A stretch of DNA of 64,000 bases, from the NCBI GenBank assembly GCA_903844635.1, contig CAIMUF010000038.1, forward strand, positions 1-64,000. Direction: 5' to 3'. A program made the position numbers and the translations under genes. Under the pieces are notes generated by a model. It saw only the letters and a list, made by a program, of their open reading frames with translations, was not told where the DNA came from and did no database searches. The DNA is from an uncultured Sulfuricurvum sp. Its GTDB lineage: Bacteria > Campylobacterota > Campylobacteria > Campylobacterales > Sulfurimonadaceae. Shown here one piece after another: positions 31,931 to 40,542 of this stretch (positions are counted from its first letter, which is position 1; each line of letters begins with the position of its first letter).

Positions 31931-34189
31931 TTGAAACTAATCATCGTAGAGTCACCGGCAAAAGCCAAGACTATAAAAAACTTCCTCTCAAACGACTATG
32001 AAGTCATTGCTTCCAAAGGGCACATTCGCGATTTGCCAAAAGCCCGTTTCGGGATAAAGATCGATAATGAGACCATCATTCCTGACTATAAGATCAGTGA
32101 AGACAGCACCGCTATTGTTAAACAGATTCAGGAATTGGCAAAAAAAGCGGAAACTATCTACCTCGCGACCGATGAAGACCGCGAAGGAGAAGCGATCGGC
32201 TGGCACATTGCCCACGCTATCAGCAAAGACCCTGAGTCGTTGCCGCGTATTGTGTTTCATGAGATTACTAAAAACGCAATCATCCATGCACTTGAAACCC
32301 CGCGCAAGCTGGACATGGACAGAGTCAACGCGCAACAGGCACGACGGCTTTTAGATCGTATCGTAGGCTATAAGCTCTCACCTCTATTGGCGAGTAAAAT
32401 CCAAAAAGGGTTATCAGCAGGGCGGGTTCAATCCTCGACGCTCAAGATTGTCATCGACCGCGAAAGAGAAATTCGTGCCTTTATCCCCCAAGAATATTGG
32501 ACGATTGATACAATGTTTCAAACGGATATTGATGCAACTCTCGTACAGTTTGAAAACGAAAAAATCGATAAACTCACCATTAAAATAGGCGATGAAGCTT
32601 CACGTATTGTTACTGTCATAAAAAATGAAGCGTTCAAAGTCGGAGAGATCGAGACAAAAGAGCGTAAATCTTCTACTCCTCCTCCGTTTATGACCTCTAC
32701 GATTCAACAAACAGCTTCTTCACAGCTTGGATTTTCTCCTAAAAAAACCATGATGGTCGCACAAGCGCTGTATGAAGGGGTCAAAACACCTGAGGGAACA
32801 TCCGGTGTTATCACCTATATGCGTACTGACTCACTGAACCTTGCAGCCGAAGCGGTCGAATCCGCGCGTGAGCTGATCCTTAGCCGTTATGGAAAAGCGT
32901 ATTTGCCTGAAAATCCAAAAGTGTATACAAAAAAATCCAAAGGGGCTCAAGAAGCGCACGAAGCAATTCGCCCAACCATGCTTGCATTTACTCCCGAAAT
33001 CGCAGCAACGTATCTCAAGCCCGATGAGATCAAACTCTACAAACTCATCTATAATCGTTTTATTGCTTGTCAGATGAACGATGCCCGTTTTGAACAACAA
33101 AGCATCACGTTCGAGAGTCCAAAAGCAGAATTTAGAGCCACAGGTCGTAAACTCCTTTTTGATGGCTTCTATCGTGTTGTAGGAACCGATGATAAAGACA
33201 AACTATTACCGGCACTGACCACGGGCGACGTGATAGATATTCAAAGTATTTCTACCGAGCAACATTTCACTGAGCCACCTTCACGGTATTCGGAAGCCAG
33301 CCTCATCAAAAAACTAGAGTCTGAGGGGATTGGTCGACCATCAACGTATGCGCCTACCGTCTCAACACTCCAAGCGCGCAACTACATCGAAATCGAAAAG
33401 CGTGCTATTACTCCGACTGAAATCGCCTTTACCGTGACAGAACTGTTGGAAAAACATTTCGAAGAGATTGTAGATTCTTCTTTTACTGCAAGTATGGAAG
33501 AAACATTGGATGAGATCGGCGAAGAGGGAAAATCGTGGCATAAAATCATTCTTGATTTCTACCATCCTTTTATGGCAAAAATAGAAGCCGGAAAAGCAGA
33601 CATCGTAAGTCTTAAAATCGCTACTCCTCTAGGACGAAACTGTCCACAGTGCGGAAGCGAGCTCCTTCTTCGTTCAGGGCGTTTTGGCGAGTTTATCGCG
33701 TGCAGCGGTTTCCCAAAATGCAAATACACCGAACAAACCGAAGAGAATCAAAAAAACAATCCTACCGTCCCTGATGAAGTCAGTGATGAGATGTGTGATA
33801 AATGTGGAAGCGCCATGGTCATCAAAAGTGGTCGAAATGGACAATTCTTGGCATGCAGCGGTTACCCTAAATGCAAAAATACCAAAACACTTAATGCAGA
33901 ACTCAAATTTTCTGAAGTTCCGTGTCCTGATTGCGGCGGAAAACTCACATGGAGACAATCCAAGCGCGGTGCGTTTTGGGGATGTGAACATTATCCAAAA
34001 TGTAAATTTATCAGTAAATTTGAACCAACAGAACATAAATGCGAAGTTGAAGGGTGCGGCGGGGCACTGGCTCCTAGAACCTACCGTAACAAAGAAGTTT
34101 TTGAGTGTACCAAATGCAAAAATAGAACGCCAAACGAAACAGCAAGTGAAACAGCAAGTGAAGCAGTAAGTGAAGAAAAAAGTGAATAA
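31931..34189 (+). CDS. topA: DNA topoisomerase I; probable TTG start at 31931 rather than 31826
   Basis: (TTG)KLIIVESPAKAKTIKNFLSNDYEV; TDEDREGEAIGWH; C-terminal four-Cys zinc motifs. Confidence 0.95.
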   Translation: MKLIIVESPAKAKTIKNFLSNDYEVIASKGHIRDLPKARFGIKIDNETIIPDYKISEDSTAIVKQIQELAKKAETIYLATDEDREGEAIGWHIAHAISKDPESLPRIVFHEITKNAIIHALETPRKLDMDRVNAQQARRLLDRIVGYKLSPLLASKIQKGLSAGRVQSSTLKIVIDREREIRAFIPQEYWTIDTMFQTDIDATLVQFENEKIDKLTIKIGDEASRIVTVIKNEAFKVGEIETKERKSSTPPPFMTSTIQQTASSQLGFSPKKTMMVAQALYEGVKTPEGTSGVITYMRTDSLNLAAEAVESARELILSRYGKAYLPENPKVYTKKSKGAQEAHEAIRPTMLAFTPEIAATYLKPDEIKLYKLIYNRFIACQMNDARFEQQSITFESPKAEFRATGRKLLFDGFYRVVGTDDKDKLLPALTTGDVIDIQSISTEQHFTEPPSRYSEASLIKKLESEGIGRPSTYAPTVSTLQARNYIEIEKRAITPTEIAFTVTELLEKHFEEIVDSSFTASMEETLDEIGEEGKSWHKIILDFYHPFMAKIEAGKADIVSLKIATPLGRNCPQCGSELLLRSGRFGEFIACSGFPKCKYTEQTEENQKNNPTVPDEVSDEMCDKCGSAMVIKSGRNGQFLACSGYPKCKNTKTLNAELKFSEVPCPDCGGKLTWRQSKRGAFWGCEHYPKCKFISKFEPTEHKCEVEGCGGALAPRTYRNKEVFECTKCKNRTPNETASETASEAVSEEKSE
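34136..34183 (+). repeat. In-frame 12-bp tandem repeat (approximately 4 units) at topA 3' end
   Basis: GAAACAGCAAGT x2, GAAGCAGTAAGT, GAAGAAAAAAGT, encoding ETAS/ETAS/EAVS/EEKS. Confidence 0.8.
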
Positions 34190-34245
34190 TTTACTCTGCT
34201 CCGTCATACCGTGCTTGACACAGTATGACGGAAATTGAGGTACAG

Positions 34246-34767
34246 ATGAAAATTGGTCTCTTATCCGATACACACTCTAAAGTCGGACGTTCTCAAAAAG
34301 TAATCAACCACCTCAAAGCCAATGGAGCAGAATTTTTGATCCATGGCGGTGATATTGTCAAGCCTGAAATCTTAGCTCAGCTCAAAGCCAGCGGATTGCG
34401 TTACATGGCAGTGTATGGCAACAATGATGCCCACTTGCACGAATATCACGATAAATACAACCTTGTTCAAGAGCCTCACTATTTTACCCTTGGCGGCGCA
34501 AAATGCAAACTCATGCACTTACCATTTTATATGAATGCTGATGCGGAAGTGGTCATTTTTGGTCATACTCATGTTTTTGAATGCGATTTTAAAAATAAAA
34601 CACTTTTTTTAAATCCAGGGGAAGCATGTGCCCGTGATGAACCATTTTCATCGTGCGTTATGCTCGAAATCACAGACTCTTCTTTTGCTGTCACGCAATA
34701 TGTTCGTCCTATCGGGAGTGAACTGTTTGAAGAAACCCACTATACTTTTGAAAGATCTAAAAAATGA
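34246..34767 (+). CDS. YfcE/MJ0936 family metallophosphoesterase; start revised from 34225
   Basis: MKIGLLSDTHSK, IHGGDIV, VYGNNDAH, IFGHTHV. Confidence 0.9.
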   Translation: MKIGLLSDTHSKVGRSQKVINHLKANGAEFLIHGGDIVKPEILAQLKASGLRYMAVYGNNDAHLHEYHDKYNLVQEPHYFTLGGAKCKLMHLPFYMNADAEVVIFGHTHVFECDFKNKTLFLNPGEACARDEPFSSCVMLEITDSSFAVTQYVRPIGSELFEETHYTFERSKK

Positions 34768-35609
34768 CCCAAAAAATATTCCTTTGCTCGATTTGCAACA
34801 TCAACAGCGGTACATGCAATGAAGATTGTAAATTTTGTTCTCAAAGCGTCAAATACAAAGCCGACATCGAGCGCTACAAGCAAAAACCGATGGGACAAAT
34901 CCTAGAAGAAGCTCGCCGTCTGGAATCCCTGGGCGCTCTTGGCTTTTGTCTGGTCACTGCACAAAAAGGACTGGACGACAAAACACTCGACTTTGTCTGT
35001 ACCATTGCCACAACGTTGCGTCGTGAAGTACCGCGCCTTCGCCTCATCGCTTGCAATGGAACCGCGAGCATCGAGCAACTGCAAGAGCTCCAAAAATCAG
35101 GGATTCATGCCTATAATCACAACCTCGAGACCAGCCGCGAGTTTTATCCGCAAGTTTGCACTACCCATCCATGGGATGAGCGGTATGAGACGTGTGAAAA
35201 TGTCAATTCAGTAGGATTGAAACTCATTAGCGGAGGAATTTTCGGAATGGGAGAGACACAAGACGACCGTCTAAGTATGCTTCATTCACTTAAAGGTCTT
35301 AATCCTGTCTCTGTTCCCTTGAATTTTTACCATCACAATCCCGCATTGCCGCTCAGTCCAAGCCCGCTTACTATTGATGAATCGTTGGATCTTATTCGTC
35401 TCTCTCGCACGATTTTAGATAAAGCGGATAGGATTATGATTGCGGGCGGGCGTGAGATCACATTCCGTGAACGACAAAATGAGATTTTCCAAGCAGGTGC
35501 CAATAGCATCGTTTTGGGCAACTATCTCACCACTGCAGGGCGTGAAGCCCATACTGATTTAGAGATGCTGCAAAAAATGGGTTTTGAGATTGCCCTCACA
35601 CCCGATTAG
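34764..35609 (+). CDS. bioB: Biotin synthase
   Basis: NEDCKFCSQS radical SAM motif, YNHNLETSREFYP, BioB-like layout. Confidence 0.93.
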   Translation: MTQKIFLCSICNINSGTCNEDCKFCSQSVKYKADIERYKQKPMGQILEEARRLESLGALGFCLVTAQKGLDDKTLDFVCTIATTLRREVPRLRLIACNGTASIEQLQELQKSGIHAYNHNLETSREFYPQVCTTHPWDERYETCENVNSVGLKLISGGIFGMGETQDDRLSMLHSLKGLNPVSVPLNFYHHNPALPLSPSPLTIDESLDLIRLSRTILDKADRIMIAGGREITFRERQNEIFQAGANSIVLGNYLTTAGREAHTDLEMLQKMGFEIALTPD

Positions 35610-36549
35610 AAATAATATAATTTGCAATAGCGAATCCGTGATTTAATCCTAGCGCAATCGAACCGCCTGATTCTTGGGTGATGTCTCCTGCGACAAAAAG
35701 TCCCTCAATGTTCGTTTCATAATTTTCATCGTGAACCGGCTTTCCGTCCGCTTCACGAATGCCGCTGCTTCGTAAAAATCCACTGGGAGTCGTCCCCCCT
35801 ATTGCGTACACAAGACGGTCAAACAATGCTGATGAGCCATCTTTAAAAACAACTTTAACACATCCGCCTTCACTCTCTAGTTCCATAATTTCAGTATTTA
35901 AAAGTGCATTGACACACCCGTTTTCAATTGCTTTTGCAATGTCATTTTGGTTGGTTGGATTGGCACGCTCAAAGCTGTTACGTCGATAACAAATACTCAC
36001 TTCATTCTTACCACACAATTCCACTGCGTATTCAATCGCCGAATCACCTCCACCAATTACCATGATTTTCTCTCCAAAACTACACGCATCAAGAGTAAAA
36101 TGAACTTGGCTTTTAATGCTGGGCGGAATTTTATACTCCGGCTTATTGGGTTTACCCATTCGCCCTATTGTCACGACTACATGACGTGCTTTTATTGTCC
36201 CGCCTGCAACGGAAATTTCAAATCCATCTTTATCTTTTTGTATTTTTTGTACTTCGCAATGCGTACGAAGCGTCATCGCTTCATTGTCTAAAAGCTGATC
36301 AAAAAAATCAAGCGTACTCTCCTTAGTTCCATCCACAAAATAGATGGAACCATCAAGCTCTACTTTTTGCCCTTTCCAATCTACATCTACCCGCTTATTA
36401 TCTTTATAAAATTTCCGAATGGTTGCATTGTGGTTTTCATCTTTTTCGAGTAAAACTATCCCTCGCATTCCCAATGCATAACTCTCGATTGCAGTTGCAA
36501 TCCCCGCTGGACCTGCGCCTATAATGGCTAACTCGTATATGTTCTCCAT
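35596..36549 (-). CDS. NAD(P)/FAD-dependent oxidoreductase (thioredoxin reductase/YpdA-like); start revised from 36582
   Basis: MENIYELAIIGAGPAGIATAIE; IMVIGGGDSAIEYAVEL; LFVAGDIT. Confidence 0.88.
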   Translation of the reverse strand: MENIYELAIIGAGPAGIATAIESYALGMRGIVLLEKDENHNATIRKFYKDNKRVDVDWKGQKVELDGSIYFVDGTKESTLDFFDQLLDNEAMTLRTHCEVQKIQKDKDGFEISVAGGTIKARHVVVTIGRMGKPNKPEYKIPPSIKSQVHFTLDACSFGEKIMVIGGGDSAIEYAVELCGKNEVSICYRRNSFERANPTNQNDIAKAIENGCVNALLNTEIMELESEGGCVKVVFKDGSSALFDRLVYAIGGTTPSGFLRSSGIREADGKPVHDENYETNIEGLFVAGDITQESGGSIALGLNHGFAIANYIISNRV

Positions 36550-36688
36550 CCCAGTTCCTCGATTTTTTTTATACTTTATCACAAAGAGAGATAAAACTTG
36601 ATTTAATTAAAATTTTTGTTCACAATTTAATCACATTTATACGATAATATCATTAATATAAATCTTATTTGTCTTAAGGAGACATTCT

Positions 36689-37831
36689 ATGAACAAAATT
36701 ACTCTTTCTGCATTACTCGCAGCTACTTTGGTTAGTGCTAGCGATTTTAACTACGAAGTAACACCAGTTGCTGGATATGTGTGGAACTCTACTGCAAACG
36801 AAACAAATCTTGTAAATGGCGGGGCTATGGGTGGCGTAGAAAATCACGCTGTTTATGGTGTTGAATTGCAAGCAAATGACCTTTCACTTTTTGATATCAA
36901 ACCAGAGCTTTCATTACTTTATGGTCGTGATACCGTCAATCAATCAGCTGTTAACACAAATGGAGAATATACCGGCGTCTTAACAAGTATGATCAATGGT
37001 GTATACGAAGTAAACACAGGTACTGCATTTACTCCTTTTGCAAAAGCTGGAGCTGGTTATGAATGGTATACTAATACTCATCGTCAAAGCTACGATGGTC
37101 CTGTTCTTGATGCTGGAATGGGTCTTAAAACTGAACTAACTAAACACATTGCCCTCAAACTCGAAGGGTTGTACATGTACAAAATGAACAACAATGGCGT
37201 TAATGGCAGTAATGGTGAAGTTCATAACGTTACAGCATTAGCTGGTTTGACGTTTAACTTTGATGAAAAAGCGGCTCCTATTGTAGCTGCAGCTGTGGCA
37301 GCTCCTGTAATTGCTGCGGTAGTTGCAGAAGCACCAAAACCAAAAGCTCCTGTCGTTGCTGCTCCTGTTGTAGCGCCAAAACCTGCTCCTGTAGCTGTAG
37401 CTCCAATCGACAGTGATAAAGACGGTGTTTTTGATCCAAGTGACAAATGTCCTGCTACTCCAAGTGGTTTCAAAGTAGATGCTGATGGTTGCCCGGTTAA
37501 AGCAACACTTCACTTGAACTTTGCTACTAACTCAAATAAAGTGGATGCTGAAGGTACTGCAAAAGTTGCAGCTTTCTCCGCGTTCATGAAAGAAAGTCCT
37601 GCTTATAAAGCAAGTATCGTAGGACACACAGACAGTACTGCATCAGATAAATACAATCAAACACTTTCTGAAAAACGTGCTGCTATGGTAAAAGACATGC
37701 TTGTTAAAGATGGTGTTACCGCTGATCGCTTGACCTCTGCAGGAAAAGGCGAAAGTGCTCCTGTAGCATCTAACAAAACAAAAGCAGGCCGTGCTGAAAA
37801 CCGCCGTATCGAAGTAGAACTTTCTCACTAA
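36689..37831 (+). CDS. OmpA family protein with thrombospondin type-3-like linker
   Basis: Signal peptide, beta-barrel, Ala/Pro linker, DSDKDGVFDPSDKCP, C-terminal VGHTDSTASDKYNQTLSEKRA. Confidence 0.93.
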   Translation: MNKITLSALLAATLVSASDFNYEVTPVAGYVWNSTANETNLVNGGAMGGVENHAVYGVELQANDLSLFDIKPELSLLYGRDTVNQSAVNTNGEYTGVLTSMINGVYEVNTGTAFTPFAKAGAGYEWYTNTHRQSYDGPVLDAGMGLKTELTKHIALKLEGLYMYKMNNNGVNGSNGEVHNVTALAGLTFNFDEKAAPIVAAAVAAPVIAAVVAEAPKPKAPVVAAPVVAPKPAPVAVAPIDSDKDGVFDPSDKCPATPSGFKVDADGCPVKATLHLNFATNSNKVDAEGTAKVAAFSAFMKESPAYKASIVGHTDSTASDKYNQTLSEKRAAMVKDMLVKDGVTADRLTSAGKGESAPVASNKTKAGRAENRRIEVELSH

Positions 37832-37846
37832 GTTTTACCTTCCATT

Positions 37847-37864
37847 TTCCTGCTTCGGCGGGAA
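37847..37864. terminator. Hairpin terminator after the first ompA-like gene
   Basis: TTCCTGC-TTCG-GCGGGAA (one T-G wobble). Confidence 0.55.
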
Positions 37865-37955
37865 TTTACTTCTCTTCTCAATTTTTACTCATTTACCCCA
37901 CAAAAAACTTATTTTTCTCCTGTAAAATTTATGTTATTCCAAATGGAGGTATATT

Positions 37956-38999
37956 ATGAAAAAAATTCTACTTTCTGCATTTTTAGCTGCTGCACTGGGT
38001 GCCAGTGAATACAATTATGAAGTTAGTGCGATGGGTGGAGAAGCCTCTTCAAACAACACTCAAGAGCTTAAAGACCATGATGTTTATGGAGCAGAAATCC
38101 AATTTAATGACTTTGATACAGCATTAAAGCCCGAATTGTCCATTTACTATAGTAATGGTGATTACAATGGGAGAAATGGGGATACTAATATTTTCAGAAC
38201 TGCTCTTAATGGTGTTTATGAATTTGAAAAAAGCAATACAATTACCCCTTTTATAAAAGTGGGGGCCGGTTATGAGACGATGAGCTACCATCAGTACGAT
38301 AACCATAACAGTGCGTTTGCTGATGCAGGAGCAGGAGTAAAAATCGCTCTTATAGATCAACTCGCTCTCAAACTTGAAGTAATTGATATGCTCAAGTTTA
38401 ACAATTTTAACTGGGATAATAATCTACTTCTCATGGCTGGTCTCAATTTCGCTTTTGGTGAAAAAGTACAGCCTGCGGTACCTGTAGTAACTCCAGTTGC
38501 AGCACCTGTCGTGCAAGAAGAGCCAAAACCAAAACTTACGCCAGTGATTGCAGCTCCTGCCGTTACGTGTCCGATTGATAGTGATAAAGATGGCGTATTT
38601 GATCCTCAAGACAAATGCCAAAATACACCTTCCGGTTTCAAAGTAGATGGAGATGGCTGTCCGTTAACTGCAACACTTAATATAAACTTCGCAACGGATT
38701 CAAATTCAGTAGATGAGGCAGGAGCAGACAAAATCTCTGAATTTGCTGCATTTATGAAAGAAAGTCCTGCTTACCAAGCAAATATCATAGGGCATACAGA
38801 TGCTACCGGTTCAACGGCTTACAATCAAAAACTTTCAGAAAAACGTGCTGCGATCATTAAAGATATTCTTATTAAAGAGGGTGTTGAAGCAAATCGTTTA
38901 ACGACATCAGGCAAAGGTGAAATGTGTCCTGTATCTTCCAATACAACCCCGCAAGGTCGTACAGAAAACCGTCGTATCGAAGTAGAACTTAGTCACTAA
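37956..38999 (+). CDS. OmpA family protein (paralog of preceding gene)
   Basis: Same architecture; IGHTDATGSTAYNQKLSEKRA. Confidence 0.93.
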   Translation: MKKILLSAFLAAALGASEYNYEVSAMGGEASSNNTQELKDHDVYGAEIQFNDFDTALKPELSIYYSNGDYNGRNGDTNIFRTALNGVYEFEKSNTITPFIKVGAGYETMSYHQYDNHNSAFADAGAGVKIALIDQLALKLEVIDMLKFNNFNWDNNLLLMAGLNFAFGEKVQPAVPVVTPVAAPVVQEEPKPKLTPVIAAPAVTCPIDSDKDGVFDPQDKCQNTPSGFKVDGDGCPLTATLNINFATDSNSVDEAGADKISEFAAFMKESPAYQANIIGHTDATGSTAYNQKLSEKRAAIIKDILIKEGVEANRLTTSGKGEMCPVSSNTTPQGRTENRRIEVELSH

Positions 39000-39017
39000 G
39001 CTTTACTTTTTCTTTCC

Positions 39018-39057
39018 AATATTCCCACTTTAATGGGAATATTAAAGTGGGAATATT
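39018..39057. terminator. Bidirectional terminator, perfect 17-bp stem
   Basis: AATATTCCCACTTTAAT-GGGAAT-ATTAAAGTGGGAATATT between convergent ompA-like gene and msrA. Confidence 0.8.
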
Positions 39058-39064
39058 AAACTTT

Positions 39065-39598
39065 TTATTTTTTAACTTTATTAGCAAATTTCATCACAAA
39101 TTTTTCAATCTTCGGGGCAATAACTGCGTAACAATATCCTTGTGTCGGGTGCTCACTATAGTAATTTTGATGATACGCTTCTGCTTCGAAAAATTCGGGA
39201 ACAGCAGAAAGTTCCGTAATGATTTTCCCCTCAAAGTTTTTTTGCGCTTCAGTTATAGAGTCTATCGCTTTGGCTTTTTGCTCTTCATTATAATAATAGA
39301 TCACAGAACGATATTGCGTCCCACGATCTGCCCCTTGAGCATTGAGTGTGGTTGGATCATGAATAGCCCAAAAAATATCTAAAATTGCTTCATAACTTAG
39401 TATTTCTGCATCAAAAGTTACCTCAATGACCTCAGCATGCCCGCTAACTCCTGTACACACCTGCTCATAGCTAGGGTTAGCTCGTAATCCGCCTGCATAA
39501 CCACTAATAGCTCGTTCAACACCCTCAACGCGATTGTAAACCGCTTCTATGCACCAAAAACATCCACCGCCCAACAAGGCTTTTTCTAAGGTTGCCAC
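39065..39598 (-). CDS. msrA: Peptide-methionine (S)-S-oxide reductase
   Basis: GGCFWCIEAVYNRVEGVERAISGYAGG. Confidence 0.96.
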   Translation of the reverse strand: MATLEKALLGGGCFWCIEAVYNRVEGVERAISGYAGGLRANPSYEQVCTGVSGHAEVIEVTFDAEILSYEAILDIFWAIHDPTTLNAQGADRGTQYRSVIYYYNEEQKAKAIDSITEAQKNFEGKIITELSAVPEFFEAEAYHQNYYSEHPTQGYCYAVIAPKIEKFVMKFANKVKK

Positions 39599-39686
39599 AC
39601 TATTTCCTTCGGTTACTAAATTTCACGTAACTCTACAGTAATGATTCCATAATATACTTTTAAAAATAAAAGAAGGAGAAACTAGT

Positions 39687-39767
39687 ATGGAAAAAATAAG
39701 CTCATTAGAAAAAGCTCTGCTCAAAAAACTGCGTCATTCTAAACGTGCGAACTGGATGGTTGGCTAA
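39687..39767 (+). CDS. Putative small protein (26 aa), absent from ORF track
   Basis: MEKISSLEKALLKKLRHSKRANWMVG*, SD-like AGAAGGAGAA upstream, hairpin TTGCTC-ATAAA-GAGCAA at 39775-39791 downstream. Confidence 0.5.
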   Translation: MEKISSLEKALLKKLRHSKRANWMVG

Positions 39768-39873
39768 CTTTTCTTTGCTCATAAAGAGCAAGCTTCATTT
39801 TTCATCCCTCAATTCATTTCTCCTTTATTAACATCCCTATGGCATACTATGGTAAAAAGAAAAAAGGTTTTTG

Positions 39874-40539
39874 ATGCTCTATGCTTTGATGATCGAGGAT
39901 GATCCTGACATTACTACCCTTCTGGTCAACTATCTCAAAAAGTACGATATTATCGTAACGGCTGCATCGACACCGTCTACCGGACTTACCTTGCTCGATA
40001 GCAATGATTTTAATCTCGTTATATTGGATTTGACACTTCCTCAAATGGATGGGTTAGAAGTGTGTAAACTTATCCGTGCCAAAACTGACATTCCTATCAT
40101 CATTTCAAGCGCGCGAAGTGACATCAATGATAAAGTAATCGGACTGCAATTTGGTGCAGATGATTATCTGCCAAAGCCCTATGAACCTAAAGAACTTATT
40201 GCGCGGATAAAAAGTGTTCTACGACGGTACCATCCAGCAGTAGCGAAAAAAAACACCCTCTTCGTCTTACATCAAGCAGAACAAATCATTTTACATAATA
40301 ACGTTTCTCTCTCTTTAACACGAGCCGAATATGATATTCTTTCACTCTTTTTACTCCATGCTAATCAGACTCTCAGTCGCGATTTTCTTTCCGATAATTC
40401 TGAAGCCATATCGGATGAGAGCTCTACCCGAAGCATCGATGTCATTATCAGACGTCTTCGTCAAAAAATCGAATCAGATCCAAAAAATCCTCGCTATATT
40501 CACTCTATACGCGGCAGCGGATACCGGTTTTCAGGATAA
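39874..40539 (+). CDS. OmpR-type response regulator
   Basis: REC domain (MIEDDPDI, LVILDLTLPQMDG, PKPYEPKELIARI) and winged helix (RSIDVIIRRLRQKIE...IRGSGYRF). Confidence 0.93.
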   Translation: MLYALMIEDDPDITTLLVNYLKKYDIIVTAASTPSTGLTLLDSNDFNLVILDLTLPQMDGLEVCKLIRAKTDIPIIISSARSDINDKVIGLQFGADDYLPKPYEPKELIARIKSVLRRYHPAVAKKNTLFVLHQAEQIILHNNVSLSLTRAEYDILSLFLLHANQTLSRDFLSDNSEAISDESSTRSIDVIIRRLRQKIESDPKNPRYIHSIRGSGYRFSG

Positions 40540-40542
40540 TAT

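Noticed and set aside
34136-34183. 12-bp tandem repeat at the topA 3' end as a CRISPR-like or phase-variable array
   Set aside because: Units are in-frame multiples of 3, degenerate and encode an acidic tail; no spacers, so at most length polymorphism
33674-34273. 199-aa minus-strand ORF antisense to the topA C-terminus
   Set aside because: Shadow of the Cys/Lys-rich zinc-finger region; Phe/Cys-rich composition, no protein family resemblance
37222-37473. Minus-strand Ala/Gly-rich ORF in the first ompA-like gene
   Set aside because: Artifact of the low-complexity Ala/Pro linker on the plus strand
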